Below the pieces are notes generated by a model. That model did no database searches, was not told where the DNA came from, and saw only the letters and a list, made by a program, of their open reading frames with translations. A stretch of DNA of 64,000 nucleotides from Actinocatenispora sera (lineage in GTDB: Bacteria; Actinomycetota; Actinomycetes; Mycobacteriales; Micromonosporaceae): contig NZ_AP023354.1 in the NCBI RefSeq assembly GCF_018324685.1, positions 434,001 through 498,000 on the forward strand, in the 5' to 3' direction. Each line of letters opens with the position of its first letter. The stretch's first letter is position 1. A program made the translations under genes and the position numbers. Positions 9,324-17,862 of the stretch are shown here, in pieces.

Positions 9324-10106
9324 ATGTCCGTAGTTCCCGTCATCACCCGGAGATGGGCCCGGGTTGCCGTCGCCGTGGCCGGCGGCGCCGTCCTCGCCCT
9401 GGTCTCGTTCGCCGGGCCGGCCTCGGCCGCGGCCAGCGGCACCGTGCACACCGACAGCGGAGCCAGCGTCAACGTGCGCTCCGGCCCGCACACCTCGGAC
9501 GCCTCGGTCGGCTCGGTCGCCAACGGCGAGACGATCTCCATCGACTGCCAGACCTACGGCGACACCGTCACCGGCAAGTACGGCACGAGCAACGTCTGGG
9601 ACCACGTACCGGCCAAGGGCGGCTACGTCACCGACACCTACGTCTACACCGGCTCGGACGGCCTCGTCGCGCCGCTCTGCTCCGGTACCCCCACCACCTG
9701 CTCGACCTCCGGCCTCGGTGACCCGCGCACCTGCGCGCAGGCGGTCTCCTGGGCGGTCTCGCACGAGACGACGTCGTACGTGGCCGACTACTACAACCGG
9801 TGCGACCACGTGGTCGGCCTGGCGTACGGGTTCAGCGCGAGCGGCTCGTACACCGCGTACGACCACTGGCTCGCGGTGCCGTCGCAGTACAAGCACACCG
9901 GGGACACGAACGTGCCGCCGGGCGGGCTGGCGTTCTTCTCCGGCGGCGCCGGGCACGTGATGATCTCCATCGGCGACGGCAAGTTCGTCTCCAACGACAT
10001 CCACGGCAACGGCACCCTGACCGAGACCACCATCTCCGAGATCAAGAGCACCTGGGGCAAGCCGTACCTGGGCTGGACCGAGCCCTGGTTCCAGGCCAAC
10101 CACTGA
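9324..10106 (+). CDS. secreted SH3 / NlpC-P60-like hydrolase
   Basis: A 260-residue exported protein. Residues 1-37 form a signal peptide with a basic start, a hydrophobic core and an ASA cleavage site. A bacterial SH3 domain (SVNVRSGPHTSD...) spans about 38-112. The C-terminal domain has Cys160 in RCDHVVGLAYG and His211 in GHVMISIG, an arrangement compatible with a CHAP or NlpC/P60 peptidase fold that cuts wall peptides. The residue assignment is by inspection only. GGAG lies 5 nt before the ATG, and a small hairpin CTCTC-N6-GAGAG precedes it. Export outside the membrane is expected; wall remodelling is inferred. Confidence 0.75.
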   Translation: MSVVPVITRRWARVAVAVAGGAVLALVSFAGPASAAASGTVHTDSGASVNVRSGPHTSDASVGSVANGETISIDCQTYGDTVTGKYGTSNVWDHVPAKGGYVTDTYVYTGSDGLVAPLCSGTPTTCSTSGLGDPRTCAQAVSWAVSHETTSYVADYYNRCDHVVGLAYGFSASGSYTAYDHWLAVPSQYKHTGDTNVPPGGLAFFSGGAGHVMISIGDGKFVSNDIHGNGTLTETTISEIKSTWGKPYLGWTEPWFQANH

Positions 10107-10244
10107 GGTGGTGCCGCGTCGCCCCGGCCCTTGCCCCAGCGCCAGGACCGGGGCGACGCAGCTGGCTTCCGGCGCCCCTCAGAGCCGGAAACCTCCGGTG
10201 TCACGTCTGTCCGGTACCGATCGGACATCTCCCGTCTCGGTACC

Positions 10245-10799
10245 TCAAATCGGTGTCGCCTTTCCCAGCAGCTCAACGATCGCGTTGAAGGTTGGTGTCT
10301 GTGTCGAGTGACCGCAGTTCACCCGGGTCAGCGTGAGTGACCCCACAGTCAGCCGGTACGAGACACCGTCCGCGCACATGTTCTTCGGCATCCGCAGCCG
10401 CGCCTCGTTCGCCAGCTTCGGGTCGGTGACCAGCGCGGTCAGCCGGTCGCGCTGGTCCTCGGTGAGGGTGCCGTGCTTGGTACCGGAGCGCCCCTCGTAG
10501 GTCCAGGCCCCGTCCCCGTCGACCGTCAGCACGTCGTTCTTGCCCACGAACCCACCGGTGACCTGGAGGCGGACCGAGCCGGCCGGGGTCGCCGGGCTCG
10601 TCGAGGGCCGGCCCGGCGACGGCGTCACGGACGGGGAACCGGACCGTGCCGGCGTCGGTGCCGCGCTCGTGGTCGGCGAACCCGACGGGGTACCGGACCG
10701 CCCGCCATCGGCCGCCGTGCCGGAGTCCGTCGGCCCGCAGCCGGCCACGGCGAGCGCCGCGACCGCGACCGCTGCAAGTACCGCTGCCCGTGCGTTCAT
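10245..10799 (-). CDS. lipoprotein with emfourin-like domain
   Basis: The 184-residue product starts with a lipoprotein signal ending in the lipobox AVAGC (Cys21). A Ser/Thr/Pro/Gly linker of about 65 residues follows. The folded part begins at VRLQVTGGFVGKND and includes LTEDQRDRLTALV and VSYRLTVGSLTLTRVNCG. This order resembles the protealysin-inhibitor emfourin domain (GGF...L..L...Y.LT), so it may bind or inhibit a metallopeptidase outside the cell; that is inferred from pattern only. ATG 10799 is chosen because it puts the signal sequence at the N-terminus; a longer in-frame start at 10838 has no better ribosome site. Confidence 0.65.
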   Translation of the reverse strand: MNARAAVLAAVAVAALAVAGCGPTDSGTAADGGRSGTPSGSPTTSAAPTPARSGSPSVTPSPGRPSTSPATPAGSVRLQVTGGFVGKNDVLTVDGDGAWTYEGRSGTKHGTLTEDQRDRLTALVTDPKLANEARLRMPKNMCADGVSYRLTVGSLTLTRVNCGHSTQTPTFNAIVELLGKATPI

Positions 10800-10841
10800 G
10801 ACCGTTGGACGCGGCGGACGGCGCGGGCGGTTCCCCACGAT

Positions 10842-11171
10842 TCAGGATTTCTCGGAAGGTGGGCAGACCGGTCCGACCGGCGGCGCCGGTGCGGCGGCGA
10901 CGCGGAGCGGGCCGCGGTGCTTCGGCCGGCGCAGACCGGCCGCGGTCAGCAGCCGGACCAGCTCGCGGGACGTCACCACCTGAGCGCCGAGCGCCACCGC
11001 CAGCCGGTGCGCCGGCACGCTCAGGTCGTAGTGGTCACGCTCGAACGCCCGCCGCGGCACCCCGCACGCCTCGGCGAAGGCGTGCAGCTCGGCCGCCGAG
11101 GCGTCGCTCACCAGGTGCGACCAGAGCCGCCCACGACCCGGCCAGCGGGGCAGATCGGTGTAGATGGTCAC
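10842..11171 (-). CDS. DUF4031 domain protein
   Basis: The 109-residue frame starting at GTG 11171 (VTIYTDLPRWPGRGRLWSHLVSD...) carries the features of the DUF4031 family: an early WPGRGRLWSHL stretch, the segment ELHAFAEACGVPRRAFERDHYDL, and a later VTSRELVRLLTAAGLRRPKHRG. The biochemical role of the family is not known to me. It lies upstream of the lipoprotein gene on the same strand with a 42-bp gap and is divergent from the GNAT at 11317. A much longer in-frame start at 11462 would overlap the GNAT gene and is rejected. Confidence 0.75.
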   Translation of the reverse strand: MTIYTDLPRWPGRGRLWSHLVSDASAAELHAFAEACGVPRRAFERDHYDLSVPAHRLAVALGAQVVTSRELVRLLTAAGLRRPKHRGPLRVAAAPAPPVGPVCPPSEKS

Positions 11172-11316
11172 GCGGAGGTCCTCACGGAAGGGGCGGTGGA
11201 CGGTCGCCAGCAGGCCCCGGCCCCGTTCAGTGGGCCGTGGGACCGCGTGGCGTCCCCGCCGACCGTACGTCGCCCGCCGGGTACGGTGCACCCGCGGAGA
11301 CGACCGGGAGGACGAG

Positions 11317-11856
11317 ATGGCGCAGACCCCTGCCGCGCGGTGGGCCGACGCGAACGACATACCGGCGCTGTTGTCGCTGGTCCATGCCGCGTACCGGGCC
11401 GGGCCGGAGTCGGCCGGCGGCTGGACGACCGAGGCGCACCTGCTGGACGGGCTGCGGGCCACCGACGAGATGGTGCGCTCGATGATCGAGCACCCGTCCG
11501 GCGGCGTGCTCTACTACGCCGATCCGGACGACCCGGCCCGGCCGATCGCCTGCTGCCAGCTGGAATGGCACGACGACAGCGGGTACTTCGGGATGTTCGC
11601 GGTGCGGCCGGCCCGGCAGGGCGGCGGCATCGGCAAGGCGGTCCTCGCGGAGGCGGAGCGGCGGGTGACCGAGCACGGTTGCACCCGGATGCGGATGACG
11701 GTGCTGTCCGCCCGCACCGACCTGATCGCGTTCTACCAGCGCCGCGGCTACGCCACGACCGGCGAGACGCAGCCCTTCCCGTACGGCGACGAGCGGTTCG
11801 GTACGCCGAAGCGCGACGACCTGACGTTCGTGGAACTCGTCAAGCCACTGGGCTGA
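11317..11856 (+). CDS. GNAT N-acetyltransferase
   Basis: A single-domain, 179-residue GNAT. Motif A, the acetyl-CoA pyrophosphate loop, is QGGGIGKA at 101-108 after the beta strand GYFGMFAVRP. Motif B follows as LIAFYQRRGYATTGE. The acceptor cannot be told. ATG 11317 is preceded by GGGAGGA at a good distance. The 3' end overlaps the convergent kinase-like gene by 17 bp. Confidence 0.88.
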   Translation: MAQTPAARWADANDIPALLSLVHAAYRAGPESAGGWTTEAHLLDGLRATDEMVRSMIEHPSGGVLYYADPDDPARPIACCQLEWHDDSGYFGMFAVRPARQGGGIGKAVLAEAERRVTEHGCTRMRMTVLSARTDLIAFYQRRGYATTGETQPFPYGDERFGTPKRDDLTFVELVKPLG

Positions 11857-12388
11857 CGAGCCGACCGAACTCGCGCACCTGGCGGCGGGTGCGCAGCCGT
11901 ACCAGCGGGGTGTCCGGTGCGTACCGGGCGATCGCGGCGAGCAGCCGGCCGCGGTGCCGGCGCCGGTAGCCCCCGATGTAGCGGAGGAACTGCCACTCGA
12001 TCCGCTCCGGGCAGCCCGGGGCGCGGTCCGGTCGGCCGGTGGCCCGGAAGCGCCAGCGCCGGCGCAGCGCCCTCGCCAGGCACAGCGCCGGCGGCAGATC
12101 GGGGAACACGATCAGGTCCGCGCGCGGCAGCCGGATGTCCAGCGAGCTGCCGTAGTTGCCGTCCATCACCCACGCGTCGCCGGCGGCCAGTTCCCGGCAG
12201 ACCGCGCGCCAGGGCTCGCGGTCCAGCGCCACCCAGCCGGGCGTCCAGAAGTGGCTGTCCAGGTGGATCACCGGCAGCTCGTACCGGGCGCCGAGCGCTC
12301 GGGCCAGCGTCGACTTGCCCGAGCCGGCGCAGCCGACCACCAGGATCCGGCGCGGCACCGTACCGCCGGGTTCCGCCTCCGCGTCCAT
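11840..12388 (-). CDS. P-loop kinase-like protein (FlaR / topology-modulation type)
   Basis: The 182-residue protein has Walker A GCAGSGKST at 19-27 and a short adenylate-kinase-like core: LDSHFWTPGW near 42, a MDGNYGSSLDIRL segment typical of this group, and a basic lid region (RALRRRWRFRATGRPDRAPG). The family is annotated as AAA/topology-modulation proteins and its physiological substrate is not established. ATG 12388 has GGGGAGGG a few bases upstream. The stop overlaps the end of the convergent GNAT gene. Confidence 0.82.
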   Translation of the reverse strand: MDAEAEPGGTVPRRILVVGCAGSGKSTLARALGARYELPVIHLDSHFWTPGWVALDREPWRAVCRELAAGDAWVMDGNYGSSLDIRLPRADLIVFPDLPPALCLARALRRRWRFRATGRPDRAPGCPERIEWQFLRYIGGYRRRHRGRLLAAIARYAPDTPLVRLRTRRQVREFGRLVSPVA

Positions 12389-12467
12389 GTCCCTCCCCGC
12401 CGAAGACCGGTCCGGGGTAGCAGGGTACGACCTGGCGGGCGTGGCGGCCCGCCCGTGCAGCGAGCGG

Positions 12468-13304
12468 TCAGTCGTGGCGGCGCTGGAACCGGTCGGTGAG
12501 GCGACCGGCGAGCGCCGCGCCGGCCGCCGCGAGCGGGATCGCGGCGAGCGCGGTCGGGATCGGCGACCAGGGCCAGAACTCCCCGTCGAACGGCACCACC
12601 AGCAGGTACGCGGCGGCGGCCAGCGCGGGGCCGGCGGTGGCGGCGGCGACCCGGGTGCGGATCGACCGGGTCGACCAGACGATGCCGAGCGCGGCGCCGT
12701 AGAGCAGCGCGACGACCAGCCCGCCGAGCCGCTGGCCGCTACCGGCCGCGCCGATGCCGAGGTCCGGATGGTCCAGGATCGGCGGCCGGTCCGGCCGCAA
12801 CAACCCGGCCAGTACGGCGAAGCTCCAGGCCAACGCGATCCCGGCGGCGAGGCCAACGGCGGTGGCCCGGTACCGCTGGGCGAGGGCGCCGGCGAGCAGC
12901 CCGAGTCCGGCGCCGAGCAACACGTGCAGCACGACCCGGCCGGTGGCGACGTCGCCGCCGTAGATGGCGGCCCAGGCGGCGGACGAGGTGGCGAGCGGCA
13001 CCGCGAGCAGGCTGCCGAGGACGGCGGCGCCGAGCACGAACGCGTCCGAGTCGCGGCGGGCGTGGGTGATCCGGCGCGCGGTGAGCAGGCCGAGCACCAC
13101 GCTGGCCGCGGACAGCCAGACGAGGGTGCCGAGCTCGATGCTGGACCACTCGCCGTTCGTGGCGTCGAAGCGCAGCAGGCCGCAGCGCTGCGCGACGAAG
13201 GTCTGCGCGACGCCGAACACGCCACCGGCGGCGAGTGCGATGAGCGGCGTACCCGGGCGTCTGCCGCCGGCCGAGTGCGCGGCATTGGGTAATGCTGCCG
13301 CCAT
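12468..13304 (-). CDS. polytopic membrane protein of unknown function
   Basis: The 278-residue protein has roughly seven hydrophobic helices spread along its length, for example IALAAGGVFGVAQTFVA and LGTLVWLSAASVVLGLLTA. An aromatic loop (FDGEFWPWSP) comes late, and the tail is basic. No transporter motif is recognisable. The start is taken at ATG 13304; no good Shine-Dalgarno is seen and an in-frame TTG lies 9 nt upstream. A perfect palindrome at 13377-13393, about 73 bp upstream, may be an operator. Confidence 0.7.
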   Translation of the reverse strand: MAAALPNAAHSAGGRRPGTPLIALAAGGVFGVAQTFVAQRCGLLRFDATNGEWSSIELGTLVWLSAASVVLGLLTARRITHARRDSDAFVLGAAVLGSLLAVPLATSSAAWAAIYGGDVATGRVVLHVLLGAGLGLLAGALAQRYRATAVGLAAGIALAWSFAVLAGLLRPDRPPILDHPDLGIGAAGSGQRLGGLVVALLYGAALGIVWSTRSIRTRVAAATAGPALAAAAYLLVVPFDGEFWPWSPIPTALAAIPLAAAGAALAGRLTDRFQRRHD

Positions 13305-13376
13305 GGCCAACACGCTACGTACCCAGTTGCCGCCCCGATGTCACGAGAACATCACAAATAGATCAAGGCGGACAAG

Positions 13377-13393
13377 TGTCCAGATACTGGACA
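13377..13393. promoter_or_regulatory. perfect 17-bp palindrome, candidate operator
   Basis: TGTCCAG-ATA-CTGGACA has perfect 7-bp arms. It lies about 73 bp upstream of the membrane gene (start 13304), a usual place for a dimeric repressor. The cognate regulator is unknown. Confidence 0.45.
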
Positions 13394-13560
13394 GGGATCA
13401 GAGCCTTTTGTGCCGGTACGTGGCGCATTTCGGCCACTGCATCGACCATGCGTTCCCAACCGTCCTTCCCGGATCGGTTGGCACGCTCCGTATACATCGT
13501 CGCAGCCAACCCCGGCGCCGTCGCCCACCGGGGCACGTGATCCCCGTCCCTTCCTCCGCC

Positions 13561-13620
13561 GTTGATCAAGGGATCCGGGCGCATCGAGCGAGAACGATGC
13601 GACCGAATCCCTTGATCGAC
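13561..13620. repeat. nested intergenic palindrome with GTTGATCAAGGGAT arms
   Basis: The outer arm GTTGATCAAGGGAT (13561-13574) pairs with 13607-13620 with one mismatch. Inside it, GCATCG (13581-13586) pairs with CGATGC (13595-13600) around an 8-nt loop. The same 14-mer occurs three more times, in both orientations, at 46.5 kb, so this looks like one member of a dispersed palindromic element. It also sits just after glpD and may act as its terminator. Confidence 0.6.
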
Positions 13621-13655
13621 TTCAGCGGGCGGGCGGGCGGGCGGCGGGGGTGGGG

Positions 13656-15443
13656 TCAGAAGAGTGGGGCGGTGATTGCCGGGTCGGCACCGTAGCCCCG
13701 GACGTCGGGGGCGCCGAGGCGGGCCGCGTCGGCGGTCCGGTCGTCCGGCTTGCGCTGCGACTCGCGCTCGGCGGCCACCCGGGTCAGGTAGTGCTCGATC
13801 TCCCGCTCCCGCGTCACGTCGTCCCACCCCAGCACCGCGCCCATCAGCGCGGCCGCCGCCGGCGCCGTCTCGGTACCGCGGTGCGGGGTTTCGATGGAGA
13901 TCCGGGTGCGCCGGGTCAGCACGTCGTCGAGGTGCAGCGCACCCTCGGCCAGCGCCGCGTAGTGGATCTCCGCGGCCAGGTACTCCGGTGCGCCCGGCAG
14001 CGGCCGGCCCAACTCCGGATCGCCGTCGACCAGCGCGAGGATCTCCAGCGCGAGCGCGCCGTACCGCTCCAGCAGGTGCTCGACCACACCGACGGTGACG
14101 CCGTGCCGGGCGGCGATCGCGGCGCGGTGCGCCCAGGCGGCGTGGAACCCGTCCGCGCCGGCCAGCGGTGCCTGGTCGGTGCGCGACGGCGGGGTGCCCG
14201 GGAGCCGGCGCGCGGCCACGTCGATCACGTCCCGCGCCATCACCCGGTACGTCGTGTACTTGCCGCCGGCGACCAGCATCAGCCCGAGCATCGGCTCGAC
14301 CACCGCGTGTTCCCGGGAGAGCTTGGAACTCATCTCCGACTCGCCGGCGAGCAGCGGCCGCAGCCCGGCGTACACGCCCTCGATGTCGGAGTGGTGGATC
14401 GGCCGCTCCAGCACCCGGTTGACGTGCTCCAGCAGGTAGTCGATGTCCACCGAGGACGCCGCCGGGTGGGCCCGGTCGAGGTTCCAGTCGGTGTCGGTGG
14501 TGCCGATGATCCAGTGACCGCCCCACGGGATGACGAACAGCACCGACTTCTCGGTCCGCAGGATCAGCCCGACGTCACCGGAGATCACGCTGCGCGGCAC
14601 CAGCAGGTGGATACCCTTGCTTGCCCGGACTCTCAGGCCGGGCGTATTGCCGGAGGCGATCGGGTCGGTAGAGCCGTGGATCATCTCGGAGATGTCGTCG
14701 GACCACACGCCGGTAGCCGCGATGACGGTACGGGCCCGCACGTCGAACTCCGCGCGCGACTCCATGTCCCGCACCCGCACGCCGGTGACCTCACGGGCGT
14801 CGCGGATGATGCCGACCACCCGGGTCGAGGTGGCGATCGCCGCGCCGTAGCTCGCCGCCGAGCGGGCCAGGGTCAGCACGTACCGGGCGTCGTCGACCTG
14901 GCCGTCGAAGTACCGGATGGCGCCGCGCAGGGTGTCCTCGGCGAGGCCGGGGAACAGCCGGTGCGCGCCGCGCCGGGACAGGTGGCGGTGCCAGGGCAGG
15001 CCCCGCCCGTACCCGCTGGCGGCGGACATCGCGTCGTACAGCGCGACGCCGGCGCCGTAGTAGGGCCGCTCGTACCACTTGGTCAGCGGGACGAGGAACG
15101 GCACCGGGCGCACCAGGTGCGGCGCGAGCCGGGTCAGCAGCAGGCCGCGCTCCCGCAGCGCCTCGTGGACCAGCGGAAACTCCAGCTGTTCCAGGTAGCG
15201 CAGGCCGCCGTGGATCAGCTTGCTGGACCGGCTGGACGTGCCGGAAGCGTAGTCGCGGGCCTCGACCAGCGCGACCGACAGCCCGCGGCTCGCCGCGTCC
15301 AGCGCGGCGCCGGCACCGGTCACCCCGCCACCGATGATCAGCACATCGAACGTCTCGTCGCGCATCCGCGCGAGGTCGGTGGTGCGTCGGTCGACCGACA
15401 GCCGACTCGCCTGGTACCGGGAAACCGCGGGATCACGTCGCAC
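13656..15443 (-). CDS. glpD: glycerol-3-phosphate dehydrogenase, FAD-dependent
   Basis: The 595-residue protein has the FAD-binding signature DVLIIGGGVTGAG near residues 33-45, the family stretch SSRSSKLIHGGLRYLE, and IGTTDTDW in the substrate region. A C-terminal DAO-type domain begins near RYGALALEIL. It oxidises glycerol 3-phosphate to dihydroxyacetone phosphate and passes electrons to quinone at the inner membrane surface. GTG 15443 is chosen because it starts just before the conserved part; upstream in-frame codons run into the 29-bp repeat array. No glpK or glpF is adjacent. Confidence 0.93.
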   Translation of the reverse strand: MRRDPAVSRYQASRLSVDRRTTDLARMRDETFDVLIIGGGVTGAGAALDAASRGLSVALVEARDYASGTSSRSSKLIHGGLRYLEQLEFPLVHEALRERGLLLTRLAPHLVRPVPFLVPLTKWYERPYYGAGVALYDAMSAASGYGRGLPWHRHLSRRGAHRLFPGLAEDTLRGAIRYFDGQVDDARYVLTLARSAASYGAAIATSTRVVGIIRDAREVTGVRVRDMESRAEFDVRARTVIAATGVWSDDISEMIHGSTDPIASGNTPGLRVRASKGIHLLVPRSVISGDVGLILRTEKSVLFVIPWGGHWIIGTTDTDWNLDRAHPAASSVDIDYLLEHVNRVLERPIHHSDIEGVYAGLRPLLAGESEMSSKLSREHAVVEPMLGLMLVAGGKYTTYRVMARDVIDVAARRLPGTPPSRTDQAPLAGADGFHAAWAHRAAIAARHGVTVGVVEHLLERYGALALEILALVDGDPELGRPLPGAPEYLAAEIHYAALAEGALHLDDVLTRRTRISIETPHRGTETAPAAAALMGAVLGWDDVTREREIEHYLTRVAAERESQRKPDDRTADAARLGAPDVRGYGADPAITAPLF

Positions 15444-15562
15444 GGGACCACCGTATCCATCCAGGCCAGCCACCAGGACCGGCACCGGTCCGATCTCACA
15501 CCGCAGGCAGCGAGACCCGCCCGCGGCCAGGGTCCGGCTCACTCGGCGGCAGCTCACCCGGA

Positions 15563-15692
15563 CACCAGGTCACCGCGGCACGCCAGCCGACCACCGAGTC
15601 ACCGAGGCACGCCAGCCGACACCGGGTCACCGAGGCACGTCGGCCGAACACCGGGTCGCCGAGGCACGTCGGCTGAACACCGGGTCACCCGG
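15563..15692. repeat. 29-bp minisatellite reaching the sigma-factor stop codon
   Basis: Imperfect units begin at 15563, 15592, 15620, 15649 and 15678 (period 28-29 bp). They share a CACCGGGTCACCGAGGCACG-like core followed by CCAGCCGA or CGGCCGAA. The last partial unit contains the stop codon of the ECF41 gene at 15685. The array fills the gap between the sigma gene's 3' end and glpD. Confidence 0.85.
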
Positions 15693-16587
15693 CCGGCGGG
15701 TCCAGGCGGTAGACGGTGCCGGCGGCGAGGGCGGCCAGCTTGTCGGGGTTGGCGACGTTGTGGATCGCGGCGACCAGGCCCCGCTCGTCGAGATCCAGGG
15801 TGAACGCGCCGATCACCCGACCGCCGCCGCGGAACACGATGCCCGGGCCGCCGTTCACCTCCACCAGCTCCAGCGCCATGTCGGCGACCGCAATGCCCTG
15901 GTAGGTGCGACCGCCGAGGGCGGCGAACATCGCCGCCACCCGGTCCGCGCCGGTCAGCGGGCGGATCAGCTGCGGCACCCGGCCGCCGCCGTCGGTCCAC
16001 ACCGTCACGTCCGGCGCCAGCAGCTGCAGCAGCGTACCGAGGTCGCCGCCGGTCGCCGCGGCCACGAACCGTTCGGTGACCGCCTGCCGGCTGGCCCGGT
16101 CCGGATGGAACCGCGGCCGGCGCTCCCGTACGTTCCGGCGCGCCCGCAGCGCCGCCTGCCGCACCGTGGCCTCGGACCGCTGTACCGCGTCGGCGATCTC
16201 GCCGTAGCCGAAGCCGAACGCCTCGCGCAGCACGAACACCGCGCGCTCCAGCGGGCTGAGCGTCTCCAGCACGACCAGCAGCGCCAGCGACACCGACTCC
16301 GGGTCGACGGCCTCGTCGGTACTGGTCAGCACCGGCTCCGGCAGCCACGGTCCGACGTAGCTCTCCCGCCGGTGCTGCGCGGACCGCAGCCGGTCCAGCG
16401 CGAGGTTGGTGACGATGCGCACCAGGTACGCCTTCGGGTCGGCCACCGCCGACCGGTCCGCGGCGGACCACTTCAGCCAGCTGTCCTGCACCGCGTCCTC
16501 GGCGTCGGCGGCGCTGCCGAGGATCCGGTACGCCACCGAGAACAGCAGCCGCCGGTGCGCCTCGAACACCCCCGCGTCACCGTTCAT
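15685..16587 (-). CDS. sigJ: ECF41-family sigma factor with SnoaL-like C-terminal domain
   Basis: The 300-residue protein has sigma region 2 at about 8-75 (FSVAYRILGSAADAEDAVQDSWLKW) and region 4 at about 120-170 (LSPLERAVFVLREAFGFGYGEIA). A C-terminal SnoaL/NTF2-like extension ends with NPDKL, the motif known to control ECF41 sigma activity. ECF41 factors have no classical anti-sigma; the fused domain replaces it, and they usually drive a neighbouring oxidoreductase or carboxymuconolactone decarboxylase gene, here the gene at 16669. ATG 16587 is the first start at the conserved core. The sigJ symbol follows the mycobacterial family name and is not proof of orthology. Confidence 0.9.
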   Translation of the reverse strand: MNGDAGVFEAHRRLLFSVAYRILGSAADAEDAVQDSWLKWSAADRSAVADPKAYLVRIVTNLALDRLRSAQHRRESYVGPWLPEPVLTSTDEAVDPESVSLALLVVLETLSPLERAVFVLREAFGFGYGEIADAVQRSEATVRQAALRARRNVRERRPRFHPDRASRQAVTERFVAAATGGDLGTLLQLLAPDVTVWTDGGGRVPQLIRPLTGADRVAAMFAALGGRTYQGIAVADMALELVEVNGGPGIVFRGGGRVIGAFTLDLDERGLVAAIHNVANPDKLAALAAGTVYRLDPPAG

Positions 16588-16668
16588 CGGGCGCCCCGTT
16601 CGATCGGCGGCCGGCCGCTCGGGCGGTGCCGATCCGCGGGTCGGCACCGCCCGATGCCTCGACCGCGG

Positions 16669-17823
16669 TCATCGGGTGTACCGGCCGCCGCGGGGCCAGA
16701 TCGATCCGGTGCCGGGCAGCCGGATCATCCGCCGGTAGGTCGGCCACGGCGCTGCGCTCACCGTCTCTTTGTACCGAACCGCCGCCCGGCCGGTGAGGCT
16801 CAACCGCCGCGGCGCACCGTCCGGCCGGGTGAACTGGACGACCGCGTCGCCGCGCCCCAGGCTGATCGTCGTGTGGTAGTAGCCGAACCGGAAGCGGGGC
16901 GGTGTGGCGCCGGTCAGCGTGGCGAGGATCGACCGGGCCGCGTGCACGCCGGTCGGCATCCCGCTCTGGCAGCTGCCGTGCAGCATCCCGTACCCCTGCT
17001 CGATCGCCGCCGCGTCACCGATCGCGTAGACGTCCGGGTGCGATATCGAGCGCAGCGCCGTGTCGGTGACGATCCGCCCGGCCGCATCGACCGCCAGCCC
17101 GGCGACCGCGGCGAGCGGCGCGCCGCGTACCCCGCTGGTCCACAGCACGACGTCGGCCGGCACGGTCTCCCCGCCCGCGAGCGCGACCGCGTCCGGCAGC
17201 ACCTTCACGATCTCCACCCCGGTACGCACCCCGACGCCGAGCCGCCGCAACGCGCCCTGCAGGTACCCGCGGGCTCGTGCGCCGAGGGCCTCGCCCGGTT
17301 CGGTGCGGCCGAGCAGCGTCACCGTCGTACCCGGGTGCTGCTCGGCGAGCTCCGCCGCCGCCTCGATCCCGGTCAGCCCGCTGCCGCAGACCGCCACGCT
17401 GCCACCGTGACCCAGCCGGTGCGCGAGCAGTTCGGCCTCGTGCCGCCCGCCCAGTGCGTACGCGTGCTCGTCGGCGCCGGGCACGCCGGTCGTGTCGGCG
17501 ACCCCGCCCAGCGCGTACACCAGGGTGTCGTAGCCGAGTTCGCGCTCGTCGTCGAGCCGCACCGTCCGGGCGGCCGGATCCAGCCCGGTGACCCAGCCGT
17601 ACTCCAGGGCCACGCCGGTGCCGGCCAGCAGTTCGGGCAGCCGCAGGTCGGCGAGTTGCTCGCCGGCGGCGACCTGGTGCAGCCGGAGCCGCTCGGTGAA
17701 CCGGTCGGTCGCGTTGACCAGCGTGACCGACACGTCGGCGCGCCGCCTCGACCGCGCCGCGAGCACCACCGTCGCCGCGAGCCCCGCGTACCCGGCGCCG
17801 AGAACCACGATCCTGTGCGTCAT
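16669..17823 (-). CDS. NADH dehydrogenase type 2-like FAD oxidoreductase
   Basis: The 384-residue protein is a two-dinucleotide-fold flavoprotein. The FAD motif GAGYAG is at 9-14, the NAD(P) motif GSGLTG with following Glu is near 148, and the second FAD motif is VYAIGDAAA near 280. The nearest known groups are NDH-2 and related FAD-dependent disulfide-like oxidoreductases. There is no obvious C-terminal membrane helix. GAGGAG lies 6 nt before ATG 17823. The gene precedes the ECF41 sigma gene by 81 bp on the same strand, the usual ECF41 arrangement, so it is probably the target of that sigma factor. Confidence 0.88.
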   Translation of the reverse strand: MTHRIVVLGAGYAGLAATVVLAARSRRRADVSVTLVNATDRFTERLRLHQVAAGEQLADLRLPELLAGTGVALEYGWVTGLDPAARTVRLDDERELGYDTLVYALGGVADTTGVPGADEHAYALGGRHEAELLAHRLGHGGSVAVCGSGLTGIEAAAELAEQHPGTTVTLLGRTEPGEALGARARGYLQGALRRLGVGVRTGVEIVKVLPDAVALAGGETVPADVVLWTSGVRGAPLAAVAGLAVDAAGRIVTDTALRSISHPDVYAIGDAAAIEQGYGMLHGSCQSGMPTGVHAARSILATLTGATPPRFRFGYYHTTISLGRGDAVVQFTRPDGAPRRLSLTGRAAVRYKETVSAAPWPTYRRMIRLPGTGSIWPRGGRYTR

Positions 17824-17832
17824 TGCGTTCTC

Positions 17833-17862
17833 CTCGTCTCGTGCGGACACCCACGAGACGAG
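17833..17862 (-). promoter_or_regulatory. perfect inverted repeat in the oxidoreductase leader
   Basis: CTCGTCTCGTG (17833-17843) and CACGAGACGAG (17852-17862) form a perfect 11-bp inverted repeat with an 8-nt spacer. On the coding strand its 3' arm runs into the Shine-Dalgarno of the gene at 17823. As RNA it could hide the ribosome site; as DNA it could be an operator. Confidence 0.55.

Larger units (their letters stand above)
13305..13655. other. 350-bp intergenic region with palindromes
   Basis: No gene is supported here. It holds the 17-bp palindrome at 13377-13393 and the nested palindrome at 13561-13620, both listed separately, between the end of glpD and the start of the membrane gene. 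Confidence 0.6.

Noticed and set aside
7091..9541. 816-codon minus-strand frame opposite the XPB helicase
   Set aside because: Composition is typical of an antisense shadow (His/Arg/Gln-rich) and the helicase has all its motifs on the other strand.
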